A stretch of DNA of 64,000 nucleotides from Desmodus rotundus (taxonomy: Eukaryota > Chordata > Mammalia > Chiroptera > Phyllostomidae), in NCBI RefSeq assembly GCF_022682495.2, contig NC_071392.1, forward strand, positions 107,002,896 through 107,066,895, given 5' to 3'. Position 1 is the stretch's first letter. Each line of letters opens with the position of its first letter. The notes below the pieces were generated by a model that did not search any database, was not told where the DNA came from, and saw only the letters and a list, made by a program, of their open reading frames with translations. The position numbers were made by a program, and so were the translations under genes. Shown in pieces: positions 46,998 through 59,960 of this stretch.

Positions 46998-47699
46998 CCT
47001 TGCAGAGCCCTGCAGAGGGGAGCTGCCCAGCCTCCACCACCCACTGCAGGATTGCTGGACAGGGAGGTGCACAGAATGTCAGCTGCATCCCGCTCCTGCC
47101 TGAGCCACCCTCTCTCTTGATGATGGTATTTCAATCAAGACTGAATGCACAGACCTTTCGCTTCAATGAGGTGGCCAGGCAGTCTCGGCAGAATCCCCTA
47201 CTCCCTCCCAATCCAGTCATGCAAGATGATGGCATTAACATTTCCAGTTCTTCTAGGAGATGATTTTTCAGCACCACAATTCATTGTAATGAGTCAAATC
47301 TCTTTTCTTTGAAAAATTGCACCTTTTCTTTACCCTCCTCGGTGCCCAGAAGACAGGAAGAAAGAGCATCACGTATCCAAATGGTCGTCTCTCCCAGCCC
47401 CCCATCTCTGAAGTGGTGCTCTCTTTAAGTGGATGTGACTTGAGAAGGGCAACCTCTTGGGTTACCTTGGATGATGGGGGAGGGAAGAGGAGTGGGATTT
47501 GTTTTGCGAGGTAGAACTGTGCCAGGGAGGAAACTGAGGCGTGTCCTCTGGGTGGCCATGGGAACACAACGGGATGGGACAGTGTGGAGGTAAGAACCGG
47601 CCTGGAAGAGGTCTGGAGGCATTGGGTCTTGGGGTTCTAGGTGGGGTAGGGATCCCCACTCTACAAGGAACCCCTCAACCTTATACCTTCTACTGAGTA

Positions 47700-47825
47700 G
47701 TTAAACTTCTTGGAACCTTGACTTTCTCATCCATAAAACAGGGTGACGATGTATACCTCACAGGGTTACTATGGAAATCTAATAGCATAGCATCCATAAC
47801 GCTTCTAGAATAGTACCTGGAATAC
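47700..47825 (+). repeat. MIR SINE, sense
   Basis: gttaaacttcttggaacctt, gactttctcatccataaaac, agggtgacgatgtatacctc, acagggttactatggaaatc taat: MIR 3' half. Confidence 0.6.
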
Positions 47826-47979
47826 CTTACACACTCCGCACAGGTAAAGAAATTTCTGTACCTCACCACCTAACACAAGGTAGGTCTCTAGTCTCATGGC
47901 CCAGTTCCAGTAAGAGCTTTTGGGTTTTCCCAAGACAAATTAAAGGAAATAGCCAGAGCACCTCTGGACATTGGCCTGA

Positions 47980-48160
47980 ACATTCAGACCTGAGTGTGAT
48001 CAGAATCTCCTGGAGGGCTTGTGAAAATACCGATGGCTTGGCCCCACCTCGGAGCTTCTGATTCAGTGGGTCTGGGCTGGGGCTCAAGAATTTGCATTTC
48101 TATCAGATTTCCAGATGTTGCTGATGCTCTTGGTCAAGGGACTGTGTTTGAAAACCACTG
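47980..48160 (+). mobile_element. MER5A-like hAT-Charlie element
   Basis: gtgatcagaatctcctggag, ggcttgtgaaaataccgatg, cttctgattcagtgggtctg, caagaatttgcatttctatc, gtgtttgaaaaccactg: a good sense MER5A. Confidence 0.68.
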
Positions 48161-48189
48161 GTCTAGAATAATAATAAAACTGAATTTAC

Positions 48190-48355
48190 ACATTTATGTT
48201 GGTTTCTTACAACACCCCAGGTGCTTTTCGATCTTCCCTCGTTCAATCCTTGCAGCAGTCTGCTAAGGCAGATACGACTTTGATGTCATAGTCGGGTAAA
48301 CGGAGGCTCAGAGGAGATAAGTAAGTGCCCTGGGCGATATGGTTAGTGGGTGACA
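48190..48355 (-). repeat. MIR SINE, antisense
   Basis: ccctcgttcaatccttgcag, gtcgggtaaacggaggctca, gaggagataagtaagtgccc tgggcgatatggttagtggg. Confidence 0.55.
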
Positions 48356-48639
48356 GACCTCGGGTCGGCCTCCAGAGCCCACCCAACCCGCTGCCTTTCT
48401 CCCACTGAATGCGGACATTGGCTGCCAGTCTTGGGGCAGGACAGGCTGGGTCTTCAAGTGGGGTGAGGAGTCCACCCTGGGGAGAGGAAAATCCGGGCAC
48501 TGGATCCAGGCACACTCTGCCACCCTTGTGTACAGGAAAGAGTCTGGGGTCCCAGACCAGGTTACCTAAAATCAACTGTATGTCTGTAAGCAAGGGCCCT
48601 GCCCCTTTCTCACTCTCGGCCTTTCAAACACAAATATGA

Positions 48640-49060
48640 ACTCATGTATTGAACAGATACTTACTGAGCACCCGCTATGTGCCCCACACTGTAGAGGCGT
48701 TTGGTAAATAGGGTGTCCTTCCTAAAACAGAGTAAGAAGAGGAGCCACAGGTTAACACGACAGTCACAGAAATACCACTGCTCTAAGAGCTGGGAAGAAA
48801 AGTACAGGGTGCTATCCGAGCCTGGGGTGCAGAGATCACAGGAGACTTCCTGGGGAAGGAGCAGTGAGATGAGAGCAGAAGAATGAGATGTTGCCAGTCT
48901 TCTGGGTTTGGGGGTATTCCTTTACATGTGCAAAGGCCCTGAGGTCAGAGCAGACAGCATGCATTTGAGCGACTTAAAGAAGGGCACAGTTGCCAGAGTG
49001 GTGTGTAGGGGGCAGCGCATGAGGCTGCCCTGGAAAGTTGGTCCCAAACCATTAGATCAG
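48640..49060 (-). repeat. L2 LINE 3' region, antisense
   Basis: tattgaacagatacttactg, agcacccgctatgtgcccca, ggagacttcctggggaagga, acatgtgcaaaggccctgag, gtcagagcagacagcatgc: antisense L2. Confidence 0.5.
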
Positions 49061-50051
49061 GGAAGGCTTGTGGGGCTGGTAAGGCTTTCTTCTCTGTCTG
49101 TAGCATCCTGGGGCTGACGCTTGCAAGAACAGATTGTTAAATATTCAGGAATGTTGTGAGCTAGTGGATGCCATGTTGCAGCTTGAGATCAGCCATGGTG
49201 GGAGTGACTCTTTCACAGAAACCAGCAGAAGTTAGCGGGCGGGGCCTTTCTTCCCCACCAGAGAGCTGTTTGATAAACATTTGCCAACAGACCACTGGCC
49301 TTTGTCCTGAAACTACAAGGAACAGATTGATTCCAGAAGGATCATGTTTCTGTTCCCCTGGATTTGCGTTTGGGGTGGGGGTCCCTTTGGATCTCCAAGT
49401 CTTTGCAGTTGGATCTCCCCTCCACCTGCTGCCAGTGGCCGTGTCCTCCCCTCAAGCCAGTTCTTGCCCATCTCGCTCCTCAGCCGAGAGCCAGGCAGGT
49501 CCAGGCTCCCACACCTTCCTCCCACCCTGAGGAGTTTGCTTCTCCTCCATGTGACTCTTCTCAATTCTTCTTGTCTTGAATGTCAAACGAGGAGCACCAA
49601 CTTAAGCTGTTTTTCTACTTGCAGAATGTAGATACAGCATAATGAATGTCCTGGGCCGCTTGTAAATTGCCTTGGATGAACTCCTTCACGCTATCCACTG
49701 CCCCACCTCTCTCCATGAGCGTGTGGATAAACACAATTTTTTATCCTTCTAATTATATAAAGTTCGACGAGGAAGGGGACACAGAATAATATTAACGTCT
49801 CCCAGAAGGAATAAATAAACGCTGAGGACACCACTACTCCTTGCAATGCCTTTCTGCAGACCTGCATCCCGTGCTCTTCTCTTTCACGAGTTCACACGTA
49901 GCTCTGCCTCTGAGCAAAGGCAGATTTACCTTCGGGACAAAGGGCAAATGGGGAGCACTGAGTTACTGAGTCCTCTGTCATCAGCGTATGACCTGCCTCA
50001 CATCCAGCCAACAGCCATCATTTATTAAGCACCTGCTGTGTACCCAGCACT

Positions 50052-51150
50052 GTCCTAACACTTTTTAGAGTGGTTTTAGATTTACAGAAAAATTGAGCAG
50101 AATGCAGAGCACCCACATCCTCCCTCCCTCCCTCCCACATCCAGTTTCCCCTGTTAGGAACATCTTGAATCTTATGACCCATTCGTTACAGTTGATGAAC
50201 CAATATTGATCCATTAGTATTAACTGAAGCCCATAGTTTGTAGACTTCAGTCTTTGTGCTGGACAGTTCTTTGGTACTTACTTACAAAGGCATGATGACA
50301 TGTGCCCACCATTACTGTACCGTGCAGAATAGTTCCACTGCCCTGAAAACTCTCTGTGGTCCACCCATTCCTCCCTGCCTCCAAGTCCCTGGCAACCCCT
50401 GATCTTTTTACAGTCTCCATAGTTTTGCCTTTACCGGAATGCCATTGAGTTAGGTTTATACACTGAAGCCTTTCACACTGGCATTTTTCACTTAGCGGTG
50501 TGCCTTTAACTTTCCTCCATGTCTTTTCATGGCCTGATGCCTCATTTCTTTATGTCACTGAGTAATATTCCGTTGTGTGGATGTACCACGATTTGTGTAT
50601 GCATTCACCTGTTGAAGGGCATCTTGGTTTTGGCAATTGTGAATGAAGTTGCTACGTATAAACATCCATACACAGGTTTTCGTGTGGACATAAGTCTTCA
50701 GCTTCTTTGGGTAATACCAGAGAGAGCAATTACTGGGTCATGTAAGAGTAGGTTTAGTTGGGGAGGAAACTGTCTTCCAAAGCAGCTGCACCATTTTGCT
50801 TTCCCACCAGGAGTGAACGAAAGTTCCCATTGCTGCACGTCCTCTCCAGTATTTGGTGCTATCGGTGTTCTGGGTTTGGGCCATTCTAGGAGGTGTGTAG
50901 AGGTATCTCGGTACTTTACATTGAAATTCCCTAATGAAATATGATGTTGAACATCTTCCCATATGATTATTTGCCACCCATATATGTTTTTTTGGTGAGG
51001 TGTCTCTTCAGATCTTTTACCCACCTTTTAATTGAGTTATTTGTTCTCTTATCATTGAGTTGTAAGGGTATTTTTGTATATTGTGGGTACAAGTCCTTTA
51101 TCAGATGTCTTTTACAAGTATTTTCTCCCAGTCTGTGGCTCATGTTCATG
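50052..51150 (-). mobile_element. L1M fragment: C-terminal ORF2 remnant and 3' end, antisense
   Basis: On the minus strand the translation keeps recognisable LINE-1 ORF2 C-terminal words: RCSTSYFIREFQ, LYTPPRMAQTQNT, KYWRG and MVQLLWKTV. On the plus strand one sees taggaggtgtgtagaggtat, ccctaatgaaatatgatgtt and tcttttcatggcctgatgcc. Several frame changes separate the words, so the copy is dead. The reverse transcriptase and endonuclease parts are missing through the usual 5' truncation. Confidence 0.75.
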
Positions 51151-51189
51151 CTCTTGCTGTCCTCCCACTTCTCGAGCCCAAAGTTCCTC

Positions 51190-51315
51190 ATTTAACCCTC
51201 CCGGCATTCTGTGAACTACATAGTATTGGCCCCATGTTGCTAAGGAACCCAAGGTTAAGGGGTCAGTTGACTTCCTAAATGATGGAGCTAAGATTTGAAC
51301 CCAGAGCTGAGCCTT
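51190..51315 (-). repeat. MIR-like fragment, antisense
   Basis: ggccccatgttgctaaggaa, cccaaggttaaggggtcagt, tgatggagctaagatttgaa cccagagctga: degraded antisense MIR. Confidence 0.45.
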
Positions 51316-51499
51316 ATCTCCATACCTCATGTCCGCAGTGTATCTTACTTGCCACAAGTGAGATTGGGTAAGAATGAGTGCTGGTCATTCCATACTAAAA
51401 TAGCCTCTCACCGTCTCAGAAAGTAGAGTCTGTGCGTGGACGGCCTGCAGATCCCAGGATGCTTACTGACATCAAAGTGCCTTCATGCAACGTGGAGAG

Positions 51500-51900
51500 T
51501 GTGCTATAATCTGGCCCTGCCCACCTCGTCTGCCTCTTCTCCCACTGCTGACCCCTTCACACTCCACACTTACCAGACAGGAAATTTTGCAGTTCCCAAC
51601 GTGCTTGCTTTCTCAGGATCTCTGCTTCCACTCTTGCGGTTCCCTCTGATGGAAAACCGTCCTTATTGTCCACTGGTCAGACTTACCTTTAATCCCTCGT
51701 TCATGTGTCATTCCACAAAGCCCTCTATTCTCTACTTTTAGACCTCGAAGTTCCCTTTCTACGTGCTGTCTGTCTGTCCCCCACAACATTGACAAACTCC
51801 TTAAGCTTGAGTATCACTCTGGTGACACTTTCGTAGTCCCTTCAGCAAGCCTGCACATAGTAGGTGCTCAGTAAATGTGTTCTTAATAAATGAATAAAGA
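51500..51900 (+). repeat. L2 LINE 3' end, sense
   Basis: ctctgcttccactcttgcgg, ttccctctgatggaaaaccg, ccctcgttcatgtgtcattc, cacatagtaggtgctcagta, aatgtgttcttaataaatga ataaag. Sense L2 reaching its 3' end. Confidence 0.6.
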
Positions 51901-52399
51901 GGAGAGACTGGCAAACACCGTCATCTGGTGCTTAGAGGCTCCTTTCATCTTTAAGAATATTGAACTAAAAGCAAGGTTTGTGTCCTTTTGTTTGGTTTTT
52001 AATAATTTGTGCTTTCAGAGTTTAAATTCCATTGTATATTAAAGTAAATTACCTTTCCACATTTTGCACCAGAATCTCCATCCCCGGTGCTATAGACCCC
52101 TGGAGCAGGCATAACTCAATAAACAAAGCAGCTTTTTGAATCAATAAGTCATTAGTGAGACCAATGAGTGAAAACACAATATGCATTTTTCACTTGTTTA
52201 AGGCTTACAGTTTTTGTAACCTCAGTGACAAAGCTTAATGACCAGAGCTCAGAGTAAGATGCTGGGCCTTGTGTGAGCCCCTGCTGGGTGGGATGTCCTC
52301 CAGGAAGTCCACTCCCCGGGGCTAGAGTCCTGCAGGAGCTCCAGGAGCAGGACCCGTGAGAGGCAGGAAGTCTAGGGGCAGCACACATGTGGACGGAAC

Positions 52400-52620
52400 G
52401 GGGGTCCAGAGTCAGACAGACTTGAGACAGAATCTGCCCTGCTACTTGCAGGCTGTGCAACGTGGGAGACTTGCTTAACCTCTCTGAGCCCCAGTTTCAC
52501 GTCTGTGAAGTGGGAATAGTGATAATAATAATGCATCATTTTGGTATTCATGTAATAATCGATAGAGTTATTTGGGGGAATAAATGATGGAGTAAGATCA
52601 TGTATGTAAACTTTCTGGTA
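52400..52620 (+). repeat. MIR SINE, sense
   Basis: ccagagtcagacagacttga, gctgtgcaacgtgggagact, tgcttaacctctctgagccc, cagtttcacgtctgtgaagt, gggaatagtgataataataa tg. Nearly full MIR. Confidence 0.68.
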
Positions 52621-53859
52621 CTTTTCGTAAACTCTACAAATGTTAGCTTCAGACTCCCCACCCATCCAAAAGGATGACTTAGACCTCCCACCAACCCCCT
52701 TAGTTGCTTCCATGGAAACTCTTCCCTATCATGAGTAAAAAAGTGTGGCACCCAATGTATCAATGTCTAGCAGTGCCTGGTACATGGCAGATGCACAGTG
52801 AGTCATTTTTTCATTAATTAGTTGATTAATAGATACGGGTGGTATGCTGTCCAGTCCTGGAACTTTTTGTTCATCCTGGGACCCATTCCTTGCCTTCTCC
52901 TGCTCATGGGGAACTGACCCCTGCAGGCTGCCTTTCTCAGTCTCTCGGCAGCTGACTTCTGTCTGCTTTTGGTCAGAGACAGGCACCAGTGGGAGGTTGG
53001 GAGGCAGGAGAAAAGAAGCAGCAGGGGTATTTCTCCCCCTCTGTCCCAATCACAGGCTCTTCCTTTTCTCCAGCTTCCACCAAAAAAGCCCCTGCAGCAG
53101 CTCCACAGCCCACAGGGGGCCCCAGCCACCATATTCTGGTGCCTCCACCTTCTCCCTTGTCCTTTCTCTGGGGAGGCCATGTCTAAGGAGACACGATGCT
53201 TATCTCTGAGGTGCATCACCCTCTTCTACTTGCCATCACCCAGGTAACCACTTCTCTGCGTCTAATTCCTCCTGCTGTGGGCACCTGAAGTGGTTTCTAA
53301 TATTCGCTTACACCCCTCTTTGGAAGCCAGAGTTTCTGGACCCAGCCTCTAAGAAGACTCCGCCCTTCCAAGCTCCACCATCCACTGGCCATGGCCAGTC
53401 AGTCCCTGTGAGCCTTGGTTCCCTCATTTGTAACGAGGACTAACAGCACCCATCCTGCTTCTCTGCCAGGACCGTTGTGAGAGTCCAGTGAGGCAATCCA
53501 CTCATACAGTCACCGAGGACCTCTGCGTGCCTGCCACACGCGGAGGTGCAGAGGATAGAAGAGGGAACAAAACAGTCAGCGTCCCTGTTCTCAGGCGGTT
53601 CCAGTTCATAGTAATAAATGTGCTTATAAACTGCAAAGTGCTGTATAAGTCTAACAGAATAAGCTGACCTGACCTTGACCCCCCAGGGACCCTTGGGGAT
53701 GCGCAAAGCTCTCCAGCCCACTGGCTTGGGACCCCAGACCTGCCCCAGACCTGCCCTAGCATAAGGCGCACTGGCCAGCAACACGAACAGTAACCTGGAC
53801 AGCCGGCTGAGCCCCTCCTCCCAACCAGATCCAACTCGGGAGGCCTGACGGCATGTGTC

Positions 53860-54240
53860 TATGTGTGTATCCGAGCGCACTTTAATTAATCGTAAAGGAT
53901 CAGCCTGACTCTTCTGCTGTACGAGTTTTGTTTTGTTTTTTAATGGTTGTTGTTTGGTGTTATTTGAAGACAGCGTGCCATCGACCGAAGCCTGCAAATC
54001 TTGTTTATGCCTAGATTGTGTTTGGAGTGGTATTCTCCGTAACACGATTTTTAGTTATTGATGACCTCTTTTATAATGATTTAGTCAGCTCCGCTTGAAT
54101 GAGAGTATTGATAACAATATGTGCCCAACAATCTATTTGCGGCAATACTCCAAGAGGCAAAAGAAAAGCAATCTGTGCCCATGTGGAAAATAGGTAAATT
54201 TGCCGTTTTTAAGTAAGCATGAAAATGGAGCTTGTTAATC
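53860..54240. promoter_or_regulatory. Candidate conserved non-coding block upstream of exon C
   Basis: Repeat-free, AT-rich: gcactttaattaatcgtaaa, tttataatgatttagtcagc, gagtattgataacaatatgt, gcccaacaatctatttgcgg, caatctgtgcccatgtgg. TAAT, GATAA and ACAAT (SOX-like) words cluster. The 201-residue minus frame at 53440-54045 crosses it by chance. Enhancer function is only inferred. Confidence 0.3.
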
Positions 54241-54531
54241 CTGATCCAACACCTCTCGCTTCCCCAGGGTTTTCGTGTGGTATCTCTTGCAGTGTCCGAT
54301 GGAGAAGGTATTTCCATCCCCACTGTAATCACTAAGACTCACGAGGCAGGCAACAACAAAGCCAGAATCAAAGGACTGGTGGACAAAAGGGAAGATGCAG
54401 GTCCTTTTTAAGGCACCGTGATCTCCCCAGGTCTCAGCTTCCTTGTCTGTAAATGAGGGTAGTAAATGTGGGCCGTGCCTGGGGGTTAAGTGGGAGGGCT
54501 GTGTGAACGTCCTCTCATGGTGCCGTAATGA

Positions 54532-54795
<264 letters not shown>

Positions 54796-54919
54796 TAATC
54801 TGTATAATTAGTGTGGCCCAAGTTATTTATCCATCTAGAGCAGCCTGCTTTTTTAGGCTGGCTGGAGCAGCCTGCTCTGCAGGGCCCAGGACAACTGCCA
54901 GTCTTGTTTATTCACCCGC

Positions 54920-55720
54920 TGATTCATTCATATATGTGTCTATTTATCCAGTCATTCATTCATTTGAAGGTATAGCCATTTAGACAACAAGAATTTAAAA
55001 AGGCCTCCTGTATAGTGGTTACTTTGGGAACCATAAAGCTAAAAATGCCATGGCCCTACTAAAACTTTAGCAGGAAGATAAGCTGTGCCCAGCAACAATC
55101 GCAGGACGAACTAGAGTGGTAAGAGTCATAAGTTGAGATAAAGTGCTGCAGGGGTTCAGAGATGGGAGAGAAACATTGCCTCTTCCATCAGGAATGCAAA
55201 ATGTGATGTGAACCTCAAGCACAGGTAGAACTGAAAACCAAAGGGAGAAAGGTAGCCCTCTGGTTAGAGAGAACAGCACGGCCAAGATGTAGCAGCTGGA
55301 AGCAATGGTAGGCAGCGGCTCAGTTTGAGGGGAGCAGGGACTACATAATGGGAATGGTGGAAAATAAGGTTGGAGCTACATCACGGGTGGTCTATGATCA
55401 GACTTAGGAAGTCAGGCTTTATCCTGTAAGCAAGAAAAAGCTATTGAAAGGTTTGATCAAGAAGGTGACCAGTTCAGAGCTGAGCTTCGGGATGACTTAT
55501 CTGTCACCAAGGGCGAGAGAGAGATCACTGGGAGGAGAGTCTGGGATTAGGATTCTGGAACGTAGACCTAGAAGGGACTCAGGTCTGATGAGGGAGTCAG
55601 ATTCTAAAGGAAACCCTCACAGAGCAGGGCCTATGGAGGCATAAAGGAAAATCAAAGCCTCAAGGCCAGGGTAGCCTTCCTGGAGGAGGTGACATAGTGC
55701 TGCTGCCTTAGTCAGCAAGA
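54920..55720 (-). repeat. L2 LINE, antisense, several pieces
   Basis: Starts with the reversed tail (gattcattcatatatgtgtc, gtcattcattcatttgaagg), then body words such as cagacttaggaagtcaggct, ttatcctgtaagcaagaaaa, agctattgaaaggtttgatc, aagaaggtgaccagttcaga and ctggaggaggtgacatagtg. Diverged and fragmented. Confidence 0.5.
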
Positions 55721-55784
55721 GTCAGCCAGGCAAGAAGGGTTGATAGCAACCTAAGAAGTATCACAAAGTATCACCTCTTGTGTA

Positions 55785-55935
55785 TCAGCACTACCTTAAC
55801 TAGTACCACAACCTCACAAAGTAAGTGCTGTTACTACCTGTTTCCAGATGAGGAAGCTGAGGCTTTCTAGGTCATGTCACATATCCAGGATCACACTGCT
55901 AGGAGGTGAGGGAGTAGGGGGCAGGAGTCTGAACC
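55785..55935 (-). repeat. MIR SINE, antisense
   Basis: accacaacctcacaaagtaa, gtgctgttactacctgtttc, cagatgaggaagctgaggct, catatccaggatcacactgc taggaggtg. Confidence 0.6.
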
Positions 55936-56936
55936 AGGGGTGCCTCTCCCACCAAGCCCTATGGGCTTTCATAATAACAGCAAAGCAATAGCAAGAGCCA
56001 GTGACCCTAACTGAGTCACTCTGGAGCCCTATGATGGGTGGTTTTAAATGAGTCCGTTTCTAGAGACTTCTCAACAGCCCTCCCAGGTAGGCCATCATCA
56101 CCATTTTCCAGATAGAGAAGCTGGGATTGCAAAGCTTGTCTCAGGCAAGGCAGCTGGTCAGCAGCAAAACCAGGCAAGGAACCACACCTGAATGGTTCCC
56201 TGGACTGGAGTCCCTCCTGCATGTGCTGACCTGGGCTGAGTGGGTTTCTTCCATTTCCCCTTGACCTTGTCTTCAGTGGAATAGATGTGGTAGCCATGAG
56301 GGCCATGGCCCATGTGGGATCTGCTGGCCTGAGTTGCAATATCTAGCATTTGTCATCTGAGTGGTAACCTCCAGCAAAAATCATTTTTCTAGATAGACAC
56401 TCAATGCAAACTTGAGTGAGCATCTGACTGCAGTCAGAGCCCAAACACACTTCGGTATATTATGGGCAACAAATGATATTGCTGTGAATGCAAGTGAATC
56501 TCTACGGCGTCGATCCTAGTAACACTTCCATTTCTACCCGGTCCTACCATTGCACTGCATTCTGCAAGCCCATAGTTACAGCAGCCAGAGGTCAAAGCGA
56601 AGAGCCTTGCTCCAGGTCACACAGCTAGATCCAGTTCTCTGCCCACCACAATCTTCTCCCTCTCTCTGTAAGGAGCAGATTGTGCAGACTGGCCAGACAG
56701 CGTCTGCGAGGTGCTGTCTTAATATGTGATGCTGGGCTGTGTGCTGGGTCTCCATGGCTAACGTCAAGGGCTCACAAGACCAAAGTGATGAATTCAGTCC
56801 TTACAGGGCCTCTTGAATCAGGGCAGTTCTGCTTACTAGCGTGATGATCTTGGATAAATTATCCACTTGTTCTGATATCTGTAAAATGGGGTGGTAATGC
56901 CACCCCACAAGAACGTGACACCTGATGTAAAGTGTC

Positions 56937-57190
56937 TATCTGTCAGGGTCCCACTGGGAAACAGAAGTTCATTCAGATGGATTAAGCCAGAAGAGGTGAA
57001 TAAGGGTGGAACAGGATTGAGGGAAACCAACAGGGTGTGGTGCAGTGTCCCCAGGGTGAGCAACAGCAGGGTGCTGCAGGCCTAGAGAGGGGAGAGAGTA
57101 GCTGTAAGGAGAGAGTCCCCTGTCAGGAGCTGTAGCATTTGATAGAGTCAAGGCCAGCCCACGGTGACCTGGTAGGGAGAGCAACTAAAA
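56937..57190 (+). repeat. Unnamed interspersed repeat, copy 2
   Basis: tctgtcagggtcccactggg, aaacagaagttc, gattgagggaaaccaacagg, gtggtgcagtgtccccaggg, gtcaggagctgtagcatttg, gtgacctggtaggga. It shares word order with 45080-45340. Confidence 0.4.
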
Positions 57191-59174
57191 GAACATACAC
57201 CCCAAGCTCCTTGTGGCCCCTGAGTTCCTCTCTGCTCTTCAGTGACCAAACCCAACTCTAAGCAGAAGGCATAGAAGCCAATGGTGTGGTCCATGCAGGT
57301 CAGCCCCCCATGGCACAGAGCAGAGCGTGCAAGGGCAGAAAGGGGACATGGAGGGGCAGAGAAGACGCCAAGCACAAGTGGCTCCCAGCGCAGTGCTACC
57401 AACACAGGCAAGAGGGTGGAAGAAGCCCATTAATTGTGAACCTACTATGGGTATTCCTGGCCAGAATACTCTAGACAGCTGTCTGGTAATCCTCACTCCT
57501 TTGTCCTGGTCTCCACCCCAGCCAAAGTCTTCCCAGCTCTCCAAAGACCTTACTGCCCACACTAGAATCATTCATCTGCAGCTGGATCTCAACGATCCAT
57601 TAAAACAACTCCATTTGGATAATGAGCTGAATGGGGCCAGCTGGCCCTGTGCCTCCAAAGGCCACGTTTCTGCCACCACCTGAATCATCCACTGGCGGGT
57701 TTGTGCACCCAAGAATGTATTGGCCACTTGCATCTTTTATAAATGACCAGTCTGGAAATAAGTATCATATCTGGGTCCCCAGTAAGTAACAGATGCGTGC
57801 GTGCAGAGTGAGACAAATGTGTTTTGGATGCACACCTCCCTCCCATCGCTCGCAGGCAGATGCAGGCAGGCCCAGTGCTGGTTGGCAGTCCATCTGCGTG
57901 CCATACTGGTGGGGCTTAAATGAACTGAGTTCTTTTAAGGTTAGAAAGTTTTCTGTACCAGCTCGTAGCAAATCCCTGGAGGAGCCTCAATTGAGAAGTT
58001 CATTTCCTATTATCAACACTGCTGAGGAGTCTTGCTCATGGTTAGAATGCTTTGTCTTTGGGGACCACATGGGTTCTGGGAGACCAGACAGTGTCTCGTT
58101 ACTCAGACGCAGCACGGAAGCAGGCACACAGCATGCATAAATGCATGTGAGTAAGAGCATTGTGCTCTTTGCTGATAAGTGCTCTGAAAAAAAAGTAACC
58201 AGAGAAAGCAGAAACAGGCTGATAGGATGGTTAGGGAAGGATTCTCTGGGGAGCTAACACCCAGTTAGTCACGTAAACTACTAAACCACTCAGTTATGTG
58301 GGGACAGACTGTGCAGGCACCGGGAATGGCCATTGCTAAGGCCTCTAGATGTTTCTGAAGACCAGCAAGACAGCCAGCGAGACGTGGGGAGGGTGGTAGG
58401 AAAACACAGACGAGCGCTGAAGAGACAAAATGGGAATAACAGCGATGTCAAGACACCCAAGCTCAGCTCATGGGGCCAGCTGAACTGCCACCACCTCTTG
58501 GGCTGAGTCAGTGCCCATGGGAACTCCACAGAGCCCTGCACCTTCCCCGGCTCCAGTTGTAGATGCCTGTAAGCTGCCCAGAAGCAGAGCCCACAGCCAT
58601 CTGGTCCGCGTTGGTATTTCCAGTGCCTTGGACATAGAAGTAGGTGTGCCCTGATACCCGTTTGTTGAATGTTGAATGGCTGAGAGAACAAATGCATGGG
58701 CAAACTAGTGAACCCAAACCATCTGACCCCACAATCGAAATGTGAATTTCTTGCTCAGAATTCAGTCCCATTGACTTTCAAGCACTTAAAATCTCCCAAA
58801 TCAGTTTCCTCCAGAGGGTCTTTCGTCTTCCCACCTGTGCCTTTGGGAATGACCCAACCTCACCTCAAAGACATATCCATGCACGTATGCCACCAACCAG
58901 CCTTTGCTGGAAACTGCACCTGGATCTGGGTGACCCGCCCCTTGGCCCGGAGGGAGAAAAGCACAAAAAACGTAGGGCAGCACATGTTGTAAATGTACTA
59001 ATACAAAGTCCTGCAGGGCCGACCACTCGGGAGAAGGGAGGTCTCGTCTGAAGTACAGTGTGGGAAGCTGGGACACAAGGCACATGAGACCGTGAAAGGG
59101 GACAGAGAGGGACAGCTGGAAATGAGGCTGGGGACAAGGGTGGAGACAGATTATTAGTCCCAAGCTAAGGCATT

Positions 59175-59345
59175 TCAGACATGACTCTGCAGGTAGTGGG
59201 GAGCCATTGCAGCTTTTAGGTGGGGAAGTAATGGAATCAGATGTGCTTTGGGAAGTTTGCTCTGCCAGGAAGCAGATGGGCTTTGGGACCAGACTGGAGG
59301 CACGGAGGCCAGTAAGAGGCTGGTGCCATGGCCCACATCAGGGAG
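59175..59345 (-). repeat. L2 LINE fragment, antisense
   Basis: gtggggagccattgcagctt, ttaggtggggaagtaatgga, atcagatgtgctttgggaag, ggaccagactggaggcacgg: antisense L2 body. Confidence 0.5.
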
Positions 59346-59759
59346 GACGAGGGAGGATGGGATGACAAAAGAGAGGACTTGAGAAACCACATCTTTCCCT
59401 GCTCTCAGGTACTATGTTCTGTTCCCAAACCTACTCAAGAAAACTCCTAGAATCTAGAGTCGAATTCTTCCTGTGAGCCTGGGAAACCCTGTCCATCTTG
59501 ACTTGGAGGGACAGATAGCTCTTCATACCTCTCACCTGCCTTTCTACTTCTTGTGTCTCAGAGAAGGGCTCAGTTACTGCAGCAATAGACCAGGAGAACA
59601 GAGGGGAGGGGAAGGCCACCACCATCTCAGGTGGTGGCCTGCACAGACTTTTAGTGGTGACAGGCACTCAGTAAATGTTTGCCAGATACACAATAAAATA
59701 GCAACAATAACAAAGACATATGTTAAATCATAAAATAGGGCCTGGCACGTAGGACCTGT

Positions 59760-59960
59760 TGTATATGAAGTCATTTAATGCTAACAGCAACATTATAATG
59801 TAAACATTATTATCCCCATTGAACAGCAAAAAAATCAACTGAGACACAAGGAAGTTAAGTAACTTGCCACGGGCCACAAAGCCTGTAAGGGACACAGCCA
59901 GGATTCAAACCCAGGCAGCTAGGTCCCGAGTCTGTGCACACACCATCATGCTATGCTATC
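59760..59960 (-). repeat. MIR SINE, antisense, near full length
   Basis: gaagtcatttaatgctaaca, taaacattattatccccatt, aactgagacacaaggaagtt, aagtaacttgccacgggcca, ccaggattcaaacccaggca, acaccatcatgctatgctat c. One of the best MIR copies here. Confidence 0.75.

Noticed and set aside
53440..54045. 201-residue minus-strand ORF, the longest in the window
   Set aside because: No domain or motif recognisable, low-complexity start, overlaps an unrelated AT-rich block, and no splice or promoter context. Chance frame in GC-richer intron.
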